The notes beneath the pieces are model-generated. The model did not search any database and had not been told where the DNA came from. It saw nothing but the letters and a program-made list of their open reading frames with translations. A program made the position numbers and the translations under genes. Below, in pieces: positions 1 through 8,614 of a DNA stretch of 56,417 nt. The first letter of the stretch is position 1; the number at the start of each line of letters is the position of its first letter. The stretch is from CAYNKA01 sp964397655 (GTDB taxonomy: Bacteria; Spirochaetota; Spirochaetia; DTKZ01): the NCBI GenBank assembly GCA_964397655.1, contig CAYNKA010000020.1, forward strand, positions 1 through 56,417, read 5' to 3'.

Positions 1-302
1 ATTTCTCCCTGAAAAGCCCGGTTTCGACCGCGGCCGTCAGGGGAACCGAGTTCGAATTCAACTCGGTCAGCGTCAAAGTATTTTCCGGGCTGGTCGCTTT
101 CTCGAACTCGATCGGCCAGCAGCGATCGGTGGGAGGCGGCGAACAGAGCACGATCAAGGGAACCGCGGCTCCCGCATCGCCGGAAACCGCGGTACTCGCC
201 ACAACGAGCACGACCATCAGCACCACACCGGCCGAGGCCGGAACAGGGCCTAAGCAGACCAAGCCGTCGCTCGGCGGCACCCTCAAGGTTACGGTACAGT
301 AG
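1..302 (+). CDS. FecR-domain protein, C-terminal part (5' end outside the window)
   Basis: An open frame enters from the left edge (first full codon at position 3) and stops with TAG at 300-302, giving about 99 residues. The visible part has the FecR pattern: an A-x-V-R-G-T-E-F-x-F strand, then V-K-V-F-x-G-x-V, then a V-G-x-G-E-Q step. A Thr/Ser/Ala/Pro-rich low-complexity tail ends in a short beta-like stretch (GTLKVTVQ). FecR domains in spirochaetes are often in exported or envelope proteins rather than in iron-dicitrate sensing. The N-terminus, and any signal peptide, is not visible. The lipoprotein gene starts 10 bp downstream, so the two are probably co-transcribed. The family call rests on the short motif only. 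Confidence 0.7.
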   Translation, partial: FSLKSPVSTAAVRGTEFEFNSVSVKVFSGLVAFSNSIGQQRSVGGGEQSTIKGTAAPASPETAVLATTSTTISTTPAEAGTGPKQTKPSLGGTLKVTVQ

Positions 303-312
303 GAGGAGGGGC

Positions 313-1752
313 ATGAAAAAGATCATTTTAGGCACGATCATCGCGCTCGCGCTGCTCGGTTCCTGTATGTTCCAATCCGGCGGCGGGGACGACAAAGGCG
401 CCGTGAGCATGAGTTTCGCCCTCGCCGTCGCGAAGGGCGAGGTAACACCTACGGCGGCGAGAATATGGATTTATTCCGACAACACCCTGATCGCGAACAA
501 GGCCGCGACCGCCTATTACAACACTGCGCTCGTGAACGGAGCGGGATCGGTGACCATTCAGGAGCTTCCCCCGGGAAACTCCTATCGCCTCGTCGTGGCC
601 GCGGGAACGGCCTCCGAGGACGGAACTTTCTTCACAACGGCGAAATACCGTATGTCCGACGTGTTCCCGATTAAAGCAGGCGTGGAAACGTCGGTCGCCA
701 TGAAGCTGGACGCGATCTCGACCTCCTATACCGCGGCGCCCGGCATGAAGAGCGTCGTAGTCACGGGCGGCTCGATCGTAGCAGCGTCGCAGAGTGCCGT
801 CTACTCCGGCTCTTCGATCTCGACCCTTACGAGCAGTGTCTGGAACGCTTCGAACGGTACCATCAACTCCCTCTCGCTCGGATACACCTCCTCCACGGAT
901 ACTTACTTCCCCATGGCGAACACGACGAACGGCGTCTATACCCTCTCCGAAGGGTCTGCAACACTTAAGGGAGGCACGATCGCGCCGGTCTTGAAAGACG
1001 GGAAGGTGATAGACTCGAACGGCGCACTTCAATCCGGGTCCTACGACGACGTGTTCTTCTTCCAGGGCGAACGCCAGTTTGGCGGTCTCACCGGATCGGA
1101 TACCTCCTGGACCACGGTCAAGCTCGATTTCGAGGGTATCTCCGGCAAACCGATCATGGATTTCTTCGTCATCGGCGATCCGGAAAGCGAAACTTCCGAC
1201 GTTTTCGGCTTCTTCGCCACGAAGTTCGTGGGTTCGTTCAGGATGGGTAAGAGTTTCATCAACAGCGAAGATCCTCCCGAAGTGAGCGACATCCTCGATC
1301 GGGACAATTCGCTCCTCTCCTTCTTCGGCGACGGAATACCCCTCATCCAGTGTTTCGGATTCACGGGCGACTCCCGCAATACGCTCTATCTCGGCACCAA
1401 GAACGGCGCCTATACGACGACCGCTTCCTTCGCCGCGGGCGGAACCGGTCTGGGCGTGACGCCCACCCTCCTGGCCGGAACCAAGGGCATCAACATCACG
1501 AAGATGGTAACGCGGCTGTTCACGACCGGCACCGACAGCGCGACGAAAATCCCCGCGGTCGCCATGCTGTCCTCCTCGGAACTCATCGTGGTGAAGGGAG
1601 GCAACCTCTACCGCATGCCGTACGTCACCGGCCTCGTGGGCACACTTACCGACATCGCGTGGAACGGAACCAAGGTCGTCGTCACCGGTTCCCTGGGAGT
1701 AGGCGAAGTCGAAACCAAGGCGCTTCTCCCCGCCGACACTCTGGTCGATTGA
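313..1752 (+). CDS. Hypothetical lipoprotein, 479 aa
   Basis: The start is fixed by a strong AGGAGGAGG ribosome-binding site at 301-309. Residues 1-18 form a lipoprotein signal peptide with lipobox LLGSC (Cys18), followed by a Gly/Asp-rich tether. The rest is Ser/Thr/Gly-rich and beta-strand-like. Residues from about 30 to 130 resemble a fimbrial or PEGA-like carbohydrate-binding sandwich, and later repeats of the kind T-x-L-x-x-I-A-W-N-G suggest a propeller or repeated beta fold. No catalytic motif was seen and I do not recognise the family. It sits 10 bp after the FecR-domain gene and ends at a strong terminator, so it is the last gene of that operon. An envelope location is inferred from the lipobox. 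Confidence 0.75.
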   Translation: MKKIILGTIIALALLGSCMFQSGGGDDKGAVSMSFALAVAKGEVTPTAARIWIYSDNTLIANKAATAYYNTALVNGAGSVTIQELPPGNSYRLVVAAGTASEDGTFFTTAKYRMSDVFPIKAGVETSVAMKLDAISTSYTAAPGMKSVVVTGGSIVAASQSAVYSGSSISTLTSSVWNASNGTINSLSLGYTSSTDTYFPMANTTNGVYTLSEGSATLKGGTIAPVLKDGKVIDSNGALQSGSYDDVFFFQGERQFGGLTGSDTSWTTVKLDFEGISGKPIMDFFVIGDPESETSDVFGFFATKFVGSFRMGKSFINSEDPPEVSDILDRDNSLLSFFGDGIPLIQCFGFTGDSRNTLYLGTKNGAYTTTASFAAGGTGLGVTPTLLAGTKGINITKMVTRLFTTGTDSATKIPAVAMLSSSELIVVKGGNLYRMPYVTGLVGTLTDIAWNGTKVVVTGSLGVGEVETKALLPADTLVD

Positions 1753-1780
1753 GCTTTCAGACCATCGCAACGTGAAGAGA

Positions 1781-1806
1781 GCCGCCCGAAAACGGGCGGC
1801 TTTTTT
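1781..1806 (+). terminator. Rho-independent terminator after the lipoprotein gene
   Basis: A perfect 8-bp stem, GCCGCCCG with CGGGCGGC, closes an AAAA loop and is followed at once by six T residues. It lies 29 bp after the lipoprotein stop codon. Confidence 0.9.
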
Positions 1807-1860
1807 ATGCCTGTGTAGGGCGTTCAGGCTGGAAGGACACGAGGACGTGAAATCGGGAAT

Positions 1861-1930
1861 AGGAACACGAAAGGGGAAGATGGAAACGTATTCCGGACCT
1901 TTTTAATCTTTTTCTTGCTTTCGTGTTCTT
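1861..1930. repeat. Long imperfect inverted repeat in the 1753-2024 intergenic gap
   Basis: AGGAACACGAAAG (1861-1873) pairs with CTTTCGTGTTCTT (1918-1930). A weaker inner pairing joins GAAGAT and ATCTT around 1877-1910. It lies between two convergent genes and outside both of their terminators. The arms resemble the dispersed ACACGAAAG/CTTTCGTGT-type sequences I recall from several bacterial genomes; that link is from memory only. No reading frame covers it. Confidence 0.45.
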
Positions 1931-1975
1931 GTGGCGATCTTTTGGAGGCGAGTCACGCCGGGGGCCGGTCACGTT

Positions 1976-2013
1976 ATAAAAAGAAAAGCCCCGCAGGATT
2001 ATCCCGCGGGGCT
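1976..2013 (-). terminator. Rho-independent terminator of the barrel-protein gene
   Basis: On the minus strand AGCCCCGC (2013-2006) pairs with GCGGGGCT (1994-1987). It is followed by a T-rich run, the complement of AAAAAGAAAA at 1977-1986. It sits just 12 bp beyond the stop codon of the minus-strand gene. Confidence 0.85.
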
Positions 2014-2024
2014 GTCGCTTGCAG

Positions 2025-2996
2025 TTAGAACTGGATCCTGACCGCGACTTCCGCGCCGTAGCTTTTGGTGTTCAGGTTGTAGGTGCCGGTCGTGCAGAGG
2101 CGGAAGAGGAAGAAGTTGAAATCGAGTCCGCCTGAGAAGATGACCGCCGCGTCGTTGATGTCTACTTTTGCCGACGGAGCGAGCTTGTTGGCGGTGCTCG
2201 AACCCTCCATGACCGCACTGAAGTTTCCTTCCGCGTCGAAGGAGGCGATCTGATACCAGATCGCGGTCTTGAGGAAGGGCGTGATGAAGAGGAAGGTCTT
2301 GGAAAGTCCGATGTCGAAGCCGAAGGAATGAACCGTGGTATCGAGAGAGAAATCCCCGCTTATGGTGAGCTGCTTTCCCGAGTAATCCTGTTTGAACTCG
2401 TCGAGGGTGTATTTGAAATGGACCGCGGAATACACGTAACCTACGCCCAGCGATATTGTGGGAAACATACCCTCTTCCTTGAGGATGGCCTTGCGCACGC
2501 GGACGCCGAAGTTGACGATGCTCGCCTCGATGTCGCTTGAAAGGCTGCTCGTTATCGCGCTGGGCACCATGAAGCCCGTGAAAATGAAGTCGAGATCGAA
2601 CATCCTGAGCCCGAAGGCCGCCTTCACGGTCGGGTAGGGGAACAAGTCCTTCGACTTGTCATAGAGGTCCCTTCCGGTGCCGGAACTCGGGATGTTGTCG
2701 TCGATGAGCCCGTAGACGTCCAGGGCTTCGAAATGCGAGTTCTGCTTGTCGACGAATTTCAGGATTCCGTTCGAAATGACAGCTCCGCCCGTAAGCGCGA
2801 AGTAAAAATGGGAATCGTCCATGGACGCTTCCCCGATGCCGGTCCCGGCGAGGTCGTTCTGCTGAATTTCCGGCAGAACCTCCCTGCCGAGGAGAAGCAT
2901 GAATTGGGAGAAATCTTTTTCCAATTGTGCAAACTGGGCGCTCGCCCCGAATACGGTTACTGCCAGGAAAAAGGCGAGGATCGACAATTTTTTCAT
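2025..2996 (-). CDS. Putative outer-membrane beta-barrel protein, 323 aa
   Basis: A Sec signal peptide ending at ASA-Q (about residues 1-20) is followed by alternating hydrophobic/polar strands and a C-terminal aromatic residue (VAVRIQF), as in barrel proteins inserted by BamA. Phrases such as S-L-G-V-G-Y-V-Y and F-G-F-D-I-G-L-S are typical transmembrane strands. The start is set by a GGAGGT ribosome-binding site at about 3006-3011. It is monocistronic: an extended -10 promoter lies upstream and a terminator directly downstream. I do not recognise a named family, and the ligand or transported substrate cannot be told from the sequence. Confidence 0.7.
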   Translation of the reverse strand: MKKLSILAFFLAVTVFGASAQFAQLEKDFSQFMLLLGREVLPEIQQNDLAGTGIGEASMDDSHFYFALTGGAVISNGILKFVDKQNSHFEALDVYGLIDDNIPSSGTGRDLYDKSKDLFPYPTVKAAFGLRMFDLDFIFTGFMVPSAITSSLSSDIEASIVNFGVRVRKAILKEEGMFPTISLGVGYVYSAVHFKYTLDEFKQDYSGKQLTISGDFSLDTTVHSFGFDIGLSKTFLFITPFLKTAIWYQIASFDAEGNFSAVMEGSSTANKLAPSAKVDINDAAVIFSGGLDFNFFLFRLCTTGTYNLNTKSYGAEVAVRIQF

Positions 2997-3038
2997 TACA
3001 CTTTACCTCCGAGACAACTTCGGATGACTCTTCTACAA

Positions 3039-3047
3039 ATTATATCA
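3039..3047 (-). promoter_or_regulatory. Extended -10 promoter of the barrel-protein gene
   Basis: On the minus strand the sequence reads TGATATAAT, a consensus TATAAT with the TG-n extension. No good -35 box is seen at 16-18 bp, which fits an extended -10 promoter. The leader of about 35 nt carries a GGAGGT ribosome-binding site. Confidence 0.6.
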
Positions 3048-3074
3048 AATTTCGGGCGGACTTCCAGGGTTTTC

Positions 3075-3103
3075 TTGCAGGAAAGCCCGGAATTTCATAC
3101 AAT
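3075..3103 (+). promoter_or_regulatory. Promoter of the DUF554 gene, predicted leaderless
   Basis: TTGCAG (3075-3080), a 17-bp spacer, then TACAAT (3098-3103). The ATG at 3112 is only 8 nt beyond the -10 box, so transcription should begin at or within 1-2 nt of the start codon. No Shine-Dalgarno is present. Confidence 0.6.
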
Positions 3104-3111
3104 CGGGAATC

Positions 3112-3813
3112 ATGATAGCAACACTGGTCAATTGTCTCACGGTACTGCTCGGCGCGGTGCTCGGACTGTTTTTCCATTCCAAGATCCGCGAGGATTTCAA
3201 GGAAACGGTCTTTACCGGAGTCGGGCTGTTCACTCTCGTCATAGGGATCTCTATGGCGCTCAAGTCCGAGCGCATGGTGTATATGGTGCTCTCGCTCGTC
3301 CTCGGGGGCATTTTGGGGAACCGGCTCGACATCGAAGGCAGGATTCTCGTGCTCGGGGACTTCCTGAAGAGGAGGTTCTCCAAGGGTGAGGGGGAACGCG
3401 ACTTCGCCTACGGCTTCCTCAACGCCTCTGTCCTGTTCTGCGTCGGCGCAATGACGATCGTCGGGGCCTTCAAGGCGGGAGCCGAGGGAGACTATACGCT
3501 CATCATCACGAAGTCGGTGATGGACGGGTTCACGGCGGTCCTCCTCACAGCGGCCATGGGGATCGGCGTGGCTTTCTCCGTCGTCACAATCCTCGTCTAT
3601 CAGGGAGGGCTCACCCTCCTCGCCGAGGTGATCAAGCCCTTCATCACCCCCCTCGTCCTGTCGGAACTCACCGGAGTCGGCGGAGCGCTGGTCATGATGA
3701 TCGGGCTCAACCTGCTTCAGCTCAAGAAGATCAAGACGGGCAACTTCGTCGTGTCCCTCGTAGCGGTCGTGATTCTGGTACTCATGGAACCTTTTCTTCC
3801 GACGCTAGGATAG
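3112..3813 (+). CDS. DUF554 family membrane protein, 233 aa
   Basis: A polytopic inner-membrane protein with about six to seven hydrophobic helices. The N-terminal motif (N-C-L-T-V-L-L-G-A-V-L-G) and the following K-E-T-V-F-T-G-V-G-L-F-T-L-V-I-G-I match the DUF554/YdfK family, whose role is unknown. Length agrees with the family (about 230 aa). The start follows the predicted -10 box directly with no ribosome-binding site, so a leaderless message is likely. It converges on glgP across a bidirectional terminator. Transport or channel activity is possible but unsupported. Confidence 0.85.
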   Translation: MIATLVNCLTVLLGAVLGLFFHSKIREDFKETVFTGVGLFTLVIGISMALKSERMVYMVLSLVLGGILGNRLDIEGRILVLGDFLKRRFSKGEGERDFAYGFLNASVLFCVGAMTIVGAFKAGAEGDYTLIITKSVMDGFTAVLLTAAMGIGVAFSVVTILVYQGGLTLLAEVIKPFITPLVLSELTGVGGALVMMIGLNLLQLKKIKTGNFVVSLVAVVILVLMEPFLPTLG

Positions 3814-3845
3814 GAGGGCGGTCCGCGGACCCGCCGATAAAAGAA

Positions 3846-3877
3846 AACCCCGGCGCCTCAAGCGACCGGGGTTTTTT
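3846..3877. terminator. Bidirectional terminator between DUF554 and glgP
   Basis: AACCCCGG (3846-3853) pairs with CCGGGGTT (3866-3873). TTTTTT follows on the plus side, and the complement of AAAAGAAAA precedes it, giving a U-tract on the minus side. It serves the two convergent genes. Confidence 0.85.
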
Positions 3878-3905
3878 GTTTTTCCGCCGAAGGCTCGGTG
3901 CCGTT

Positions 3906-6425
3906 TCAGACCGGATTCTTCGCGTCCTCGATGGTGTCGATCGGGTCCTCGCTCTTCTCCACCGGGCAGGGCGGCGTATGCCAGATCTCGTCCGCATATT
4001 CCCGGATGGTCCGGTCCGAGGAGAATTTCCCGGAGCATGCCACGTTGAGGATGGCCTTCCTGTTCCACTCGGCGGGTTTGTCGTAGAGCTTAGCGATCCT
4101 CTCCTGGGTCGCGGCGTAGGATTCGAGGTCCGCGAGGTGAAGATACCGGTCGTGGTTCATGAGCATGTCCTTGATAGGATCGAAGATGCCCGGCTCGTTG
4201 ATGTTGAAGTAGCCGGAGAAGATGAGGTCGAGCGCTTCCCTGATTTCCGCGTTCTTTTCGTAGTATTCGCGCGCGTTGTAACGCTTTCCGAGCGCCGAGG
4301 CCTCGTCGGCCTTGAGTCCGAAGATGAAGACGTTCTCCGCGCCCACTTCCTCGGCGATCTCGATGTTCGCTCCGTCGAGGGTCCCGATGGTGAGGGCGCC
4401 GTTGCACATGAACTTCATGTTGCCGGTTCCGGACGCTTCGGTGCCGGCGGTCGAGATCTGCTCCGAAATTTCCGCCGCGGGCAGGATTCTTTCGGCGAGC
4501 GAGACCCGGTAGTTGGGGAGGAAGTATATCTTCAGAGCATCGTTCAGGTCGGGATCGTCGTTGATGACCGTAGACAGGTTGTTGACGAATTTGATGATGA
4601 GCTTGGCCATCATGTAACCCGGGGCGGCCTTGCCCCCGATGAAGAAGGTCCTGGGGGTGAAGCCTTTCGTCCCGTTCTTCTTGAGCCTGTTGTAGAGCAT
4701 GACGACGTGGAGGGCGTTGAGGAGTTGCCTCTTGTATTCGTGTATTCTCTTCACCTGAAAGTCGAAGATCGATTCGGGATCGATCCTGAAACCGAATTCC
4801 GAGTTGAGCTGGTTGGCGAACTTCTCCTTCGCCTGCCGCTTGACCGTCCGGAACTTCTCCACGAACGCCTTGTCCTCCGCGTAGGGGATGAGCTTTCGGA
4901 GCTCCGCCATGTCGCAGATCCACTTGTCGCCGATCGTTTCGGTGATGAGGGCCGCGAGGCCGGGATTCGCCTTCTTGAGCCAGCGCCGCTGGGTGATCCC
5001 GTTGGTCTTGTTGTTGAATCGCTGGGGATAGATGGCGGCGAAGTCGGGCACCAGGTTCGACTTGAGGAGTTGGGTGTGGAGCGCGGCTACGCCGTTGGTC
5101 GAATGCGAGCCCACGATGCAGAGGTTGGCCATCCTGATTTGCTTCGGATCGCTTTCCTCGATGAGGCTCACCGCCCGGATCTTGTCCTGATTCCCGCGAA
5201 AGCGGATGAGGGCCTCCTGCAGCAGCATCTTGTTGATCTCGTAGATGATCTGGAGATGCCGCGGAAAGAGCTTCTCGAACATCGGCACCGGCCATTTTTC
5301 CAGGGCTTCGGGCATGAGGGTGTGGTTCGTGTAGCCGAAGGTCTTCACCGTGATGTCCCAGGCGGTCTTCCAGTCGAGTCCTTCGTGGTCCATGAGGATC
5401 CTCATGAGCTCGGGGATGGCCATCGAGGGATGCGTGTCGTTGAGCTGGATGGCGACGAGGTTCGGGAATTCCTTCCAGGAAACCCCGGACTTCTTGAACC
5501 TTCGGATGATGTCCCAGAGCGAACACGCCACGAAGAAATACTGCTGCTTGAGCCTGAGTTCCTTGCCGAGATAGAGCCTGTCGTTGGGGTAGAGGACCTT
5601 GGTGAGGTTCTCGGCGTTAACCTTCTCGCTCACGGCCTCCACGTAGCCGCCCTCGTTGAAGTCCTTGAAATCGAATTCCTCGGGGGCCTTGGCGCTCCAG
5701 AGCCTGAGGGTGTTCACGGTGTTGCCGCCGAAGCCGACGATGGGCATGTCGTAGGCGATGCCGTACACGATCTGGGCGTTCACCCAGTGATGGATCTGCC
5801 TGCCGCTCTCGTTCAGGACCTCCACCCTGCCGCCGAAATTGACGGGGACCGCTATGTCGGGTCTCTCTATCTCCCAGGGATTGCCGCCCCTGAGCCAGTC
5901 GTCGGGCTGCTCGGCCTGCCATCCGTTCTCGATCGACTGACGGAAGATCCCGTAATCGTAGCGCAGGCCGTAACCGAAGGCGGGGATCTGGAGCGTGGCC
6001 AGGGAGTCCAGGAAGCAGGCCGCGAGCCTCCCGAGGCCTCCGTTCCCGAGTCCTGCGTCCACTTCCTGCTCGCGGATGTTCTCCCAGCCGTAGCCGAGGT
6101 CCTCGAGCGCCTCGCGTACTGCCTGCTCGATGTCGAGATTGATGACGTTGTTCCCCATTGCCCTTCCCATGAGGAATTCGAGGGAGAGGTAGTAGACCCG
6201 CTTCACGTTCTTCTCGTGATGGGTCTGCTGGGTTGCTATCCACTGGTTGATGAGCCTGTCCCTGATCGCGTTTGCGAGGGCGGTGTAACGGTCGTGGTCG
6301 GTCGCGTTGAACCTGTCGAGCCCGAGGGTGTATTTCAAGTGTTCGGCAAAGCCCCACTCTATGGATTCAGCGTCGTTTCCGATCCTGGACATGCTCCTCT
6401 TTTCCTTCTGGGATTCTTTCGCCAT
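3906..6425 (-). CDS. glgP: Glycogen/maltodextrin phosphorylase, 839 aa
   Basis: Releases glucose 1-phosphate from alpha-1,4-glucans using phosphate and pyridoxal phosphate. The PLP-binding region E-A-S-G-T-G-N-M-K-F is present, with the Schiff-base lysine near residue 670, followed by the typical NGALTIGTLDGAN block. The N-terminal half has family landmarks such as Y-Y-L-S-L-E-F-L-M-G-R and G-N-G-G-L-G-R-L-A-A-C-F. Length is normal for the family. Start at 6425 is supported by GGGGGAAGG just upstream. It lies 28 bp after hom and probably shares its promoter. The product would feed glycolysis through pgi and phosphofructokinase, both encoded in this window. Confidence 0.97.
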   Translation of the reverse strand: MAKESQKEKRSMSRIGNDAESIEWGFAEHLKYTLGLDRFNATDHDRYTALANAIRDRLINQWIATQQTHHEKNVKRVYYLSLEFLMGRAMGNNVINLDIEQAVREALEDLGYGWENIREQEVDAGLGNGGLGRLAACFLDSLATLQIPAFGYGLRYDYGIFRQSIENGWQAEQPDDWLRGGNPWEIERPDIAVPVNFGGRVEVLNESGRQIHHWVNAQIVYGIAYDMPIVGFGGNTVNTLRLWSAKAPEEFDFKDFNEGGYVEAVSEKVNAENLTKVLYPNDRLYLGKELRLKQQYFFVACSLWDIIRRFKKSGVSWKEFPNLVAIQLNDTHPSMAIPELMRILMDHEGLDWKTAWDITVKTFGYTNHTLMPEALEKWPVPMFEKLFPRHLQIIYEINKMLLQEALIRFRGNQDKIRAVSLIEESDPKQIRMANLCIVGSHSTNGVAALHTQLLKSNLVPDFAAIYPQRFNNKTNGITQRRWLKKANPGLAALITETIGDKWICDMAELRKLIPYAEDKAFVEKFRTVKRQAKEKFANQLNSEFGFRIDPESIFDFQVKRIHEYKRQLLNALHVVMLYNRLKKNGTKGFTPRTFFIGGKAAPGYMMAKLIIKFVNNLSTVINDDPDLNDALKIYFLPNYRVSLAERILPAAEISEQISTAGTEASGTGNMKFMCNGALTIGTLDGANIEIAEEVGAENVFIFGLKADEASALGKRYNAREYYEKNAEIREALDLIFSGYFNINEPGIFDPIKDMLMNHDRYLHLADLESYAATQERIAKLYDKPAEWNRKAILNVACSGKFSSDRTIREYADEIWHTPPCPVEKSEDPIDTIEDAKNPV

Positions 6426-6453
6426 GGCCTTCCCCCTTTTGACTTTTCGAATA

Positions 6454-7788
6454 TCAGAACTGCTCTTCGTGTTCCTCCACGATGTTGATGCAGACCGGTT
6501 CCTCGATCACGAAGTCCAGCTTAACGATGGCCGCGAGGGCTTTGCGGACGCTCTTTTCCTTCGCCGCGTGGGTGACGATGACGACCGGGATGACCGGCTC
6601 GTCCGAGGAGGTCTGGAGCGACTCCTGCTGGAGCACGGAAGCTATGCTGATGCCCTGCTTCCCGAGGGCCGCGGCGATTTTGGCCAGGACCCCGACGGTG
6701 TCGTTCACCAGGAAGCGGAGATAATAGCGAGAGGTGAGCTCGTCCGTGGGCACGATCTTCGCCTTGGGCGTCCTGTCCGTCCAGATGCCGAGGGCGTCGT
6801 AGATCTTCGACATGTTCCCGAGGCCGGCGGATACGATGTCCGCGCAGATCGCCGAGGCGGTTGGAGAGCCGCCGGCGCCCCGGCCGTAGTGCATGGTGTG
6901 CCCGGTCGCGTGGCCGTAGACGCTGATCGCGTTGAACGGCCCCGAAACCCAGGCCAGGGGATGCTGACGCGAGATGAAGGCGGGCCTGACCCGCAGGCAG
7001 ACGCCGCCGTTCAGCCTGTTCGCCACCGCGAGGAGCTTCACGACGTATCCGAGCTGGCTCCCGAAGGCCACGTCCATGGACTTGAGGGTGTTGATCCCCG
7101 AAACCGGGATGTCTTCAAGCTCGATGTGCCTGCCGAAGGCGAGCGATGCGAGGATCGTGATCTTGTGCGCGGAATCCATTCCAGAGACGTCGAGCGTCGG
7201 ATCGGCCTCGGCGAGCCCGTCCTTCTGCGCTCCCGCGAGCGCCTCCTCGTAACTCCAGCCCATCTGGGTCATCTGAGTGAGTATGTAGTTGCAGGTCCCG
7301 TTCACGATGCCGTAGAGCGCGTCGATCCGGTTCGCGATGAGCCCGTCGTAGAGGGCGCGGATGATGGGGATGCCCCCTCCGCAGCTCGCCTCGAAGGAGA
7401 CGGTGACTCCCTTCTTCCTCGCGAGGGAGAGGAGCTCCGCACCCGCGTGCGCTATGAGCGCCTTGTTCGCGGTCACGACGTGCTTCCCCGCGGCTATGGC
7501 CTTTTCCGTCACGGTCTTCGCGAAGGTGATGCCTCCCACGAGTTCGACCGCGACCGCGACTTCCGGATCCTCGAGCGCCTTGTCGAGGCTGGTTTCATAG
7601 AGGCTTTTGTCGAGACCGAGCTTTTCCGCGTTCCGGAAATTCTTGTCGACAATGTATTTGAGCTCGAGCGACAGCCCCGTTCTTCTCTCGAGCAGTTCCC
7701 TGTCGCGGGTCAGCATGACTGCGACGGCCCCTCCCACGGTACCGCAGCCGACCAGGGCGATCCCGACGTTCTTGGCGTTCTTCCGCAT
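6454..7788 (-). CDS. hom: Homoserine dehydrogenase with C-terminal ACT domain, about 444 aa
   Basis: Reduces aspartate semialdehyde to homoserine for threonine and methionine synthesis. The N-terminal Rossmann motif G-C-G-T-V-G-G-A-V and the catalytic-region motif A-N-K-A-L-I are present. The substrate domain carries G-I-V-N-G-T-C-N-Y-I-L-T, and an ACT domain fills about residues 360-430, consistent with threonine feedback. Two in-frame ATGs occur at 7794 and 7788. The AGGAG ribosome-binding site abuts the first and lies 6 nt from the second, so 7788 is chosen. A TTGACT-17-TAGTAT promoter lies just upstream, and glgP follows in the same operon. Confidence 0.96.
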   Translation of the reverse strand: MRKNAKNVGIALVGCGTVGGAVAVMLTRDRELLERRTGLSLELKYIVDKNFRNAEKLGLDKSLYETSLDKALEDPEVAVAVELVGGITFAKTVTEKAIAAGKHVVTANKALIAHAGAELLSLARKKGVTVSFEASCGGGIPIIRALYDGLIANRIDALYGIVNGTCNYILTQMTQMGWSYEEALAGAQKDGLAEADPTLDVSGMDSAHKITILASLAFGRHIELEDIPVSGINTLKSMDVAFGSQLGYVVKLLAVANRLNGGVCLRVRPAFISRQHPLAWVSGPFNAISVYGHATGHTMHYGRGAGGSPTASAICADIVSAGLGNMSKIYDALGIWTDRTPKAKIVPTDELTSRYYLRFLVNDTVGVLAKIAAALGKQGISIASVLQQESLQTSSDEPVIPVVIVTHAAKEKSVRKALAAIVKLDFVIEEPVCINIVEEHEEQF

Positions 7789-7808
7789 GCACATCTCCTG
7801 TATTTCCG

Positions 7809-7837
7809 ATACTATGACAGGGTCGGGGGGAAGTCAA
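7809..7837 (-). promoter_or_regulatory. Promoter of hom-glgP
   Basis: On the minus strand TTGACT (7837-7832), a 17-bp spacer and TAGTAT (7814-7809). The predicted leader is only about 14 nt, just long enough for the AGGAG site. Confidence 0.7.
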
Positions 7838-7900
7838 CAACCCGGGACTCCCGGAGACCGCACGAATGGTGCGCTTCGGCGGACCTCTTCCCGTCTTCTC

Positions 7901-7929
7901 TTGAGCAGGCGGGGAAAATCGCTTACAAT
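7901..7929 (+). promoter_or_regulatory. Promoter of the lpoB-like operon
   Basis: TTGAGC (7901-7906), a 17-bp spacer and TACAAT (7924-7929). The leader of about 26 nt carries AAGAGGTG, a ribosome-binding site for the ATG at 7962. Confidence 0.7.
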
Positions 7930-7961
7930 TATCGCAATTTCCGAGTTGCAAGAGGTGAATT

Positions 7962-8573
7962 ATGTCCGTACCGAACCGCATCCTTATTTCCGTTCTCGCA
8001 GCGGCCTTCGTCCTCGCATCCTGCGCCACGCCGTCCCGAACCGTCTCCCGCGTCTCGTCGGACACCCAGATCGATCTGAGCGGACGCTGGAACGATACCG
8101 ATGCCCAGATGGTCGCCGAGGCCATGGTTACAGACGTTCTCAAGCGGCCTTGGCTGGCGGATTTCAACAAGGCCGGGAGGAAGAAGCCGGTCGTCATCGT
8201 CGGCGTGATCAGGAACCGCAGCTCCGAGCACATCGACACCGACATGTTCACCAAGAGCATCGAGCGCGAGCTCATCAACAGCGGGAAGGTATCCTTCGTG
8301 GCCAGCGACAAGGAGCGCGAATCTCTCCGCAAGGAGCGCATGGACCAGCAGGGCGAAGCCAATCCCGACACGATCAAGCGGCTCGGCATGGAGACCGGGG
8401 CGGATTTCATGATGCAGGGCATCATCACGTCCACGACCGATGCCGTCGAGGGAAAGAAGGCAGTCGCCTACAAGACCGACCTGGAGCTGATCGCCATCGA
8501 AACCAACGAGAAGGTCTGGATAGGGACCAAGCAGATAAAGAAGGTCATAGAACAGGCCAGGAGCAGGTTCTGA
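7962..8573 (+). CDS. lpoB: LpoB-like penicillin-binding protein activator lipoprotein, 203 aa
   Basis: The lipoprotein signal ends with VLASC (Cys21). The mature part begins with the S-G-R-W-N-D-T-D-A-Q-M-V-A-E signature of the LpoB/YcfM family (COG3417), and later has V-V-I-V-G-V-I-R-N-R-S-S-E-H-I-D-T. In Escherichia coli LpoB is outer-membrane anchored and activates the peptidoglycan synthase PBP1b; the same exact role here is an inference. It lacks the long Pro-rich tether of enterobacterial LpoB. It is the first gene of a three-gene operon with a COG3014-like lipoprotein and an LPP20-like protein, which suggests they act together at the envelope. Confidence 0.85.
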   Translation: MSVPNRILISVLAAAFVLASCATPSRTVSRVSSDTQIDLSGRWNDTDAQMVAEAMVTDVLKRPWLADFNKAGRKKPVVIVGVIRNRSSEHIDTDMFTKSIERELINSGKVSFVASDKERESLRKERMDQQGEANPDTIKRLGMETGADFMMQGIITSTTDAVEGKKAVAYKTDLELIAIETNEKVWIGTKQIKKVIEQARSRF

Positions 8574-8614
8574 CCGGCCTTTCCGCGGCCGAGGCCTGAG
8601 AGGAGCGTACACTC

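Noticed and set aside
328..1770. A 480-codon minus-strand frame opposite the first lipoprotein
   Set aside because: It covers the plus-strand gene, which has a ribosome-binding site, a signal peptide, a lipobox and a correctly placed terminator.
3876..6488. An 870-codon open frame on the plus strand opposite glgP
   Set aside because: It is antisense to a clear glycogen phosphorylase gene and its composition (very rich in Val, Glu, Asp, Arg) is that of the complementary strand of a GC-rich gene. Many similar shadow frames exist opposite other genes.
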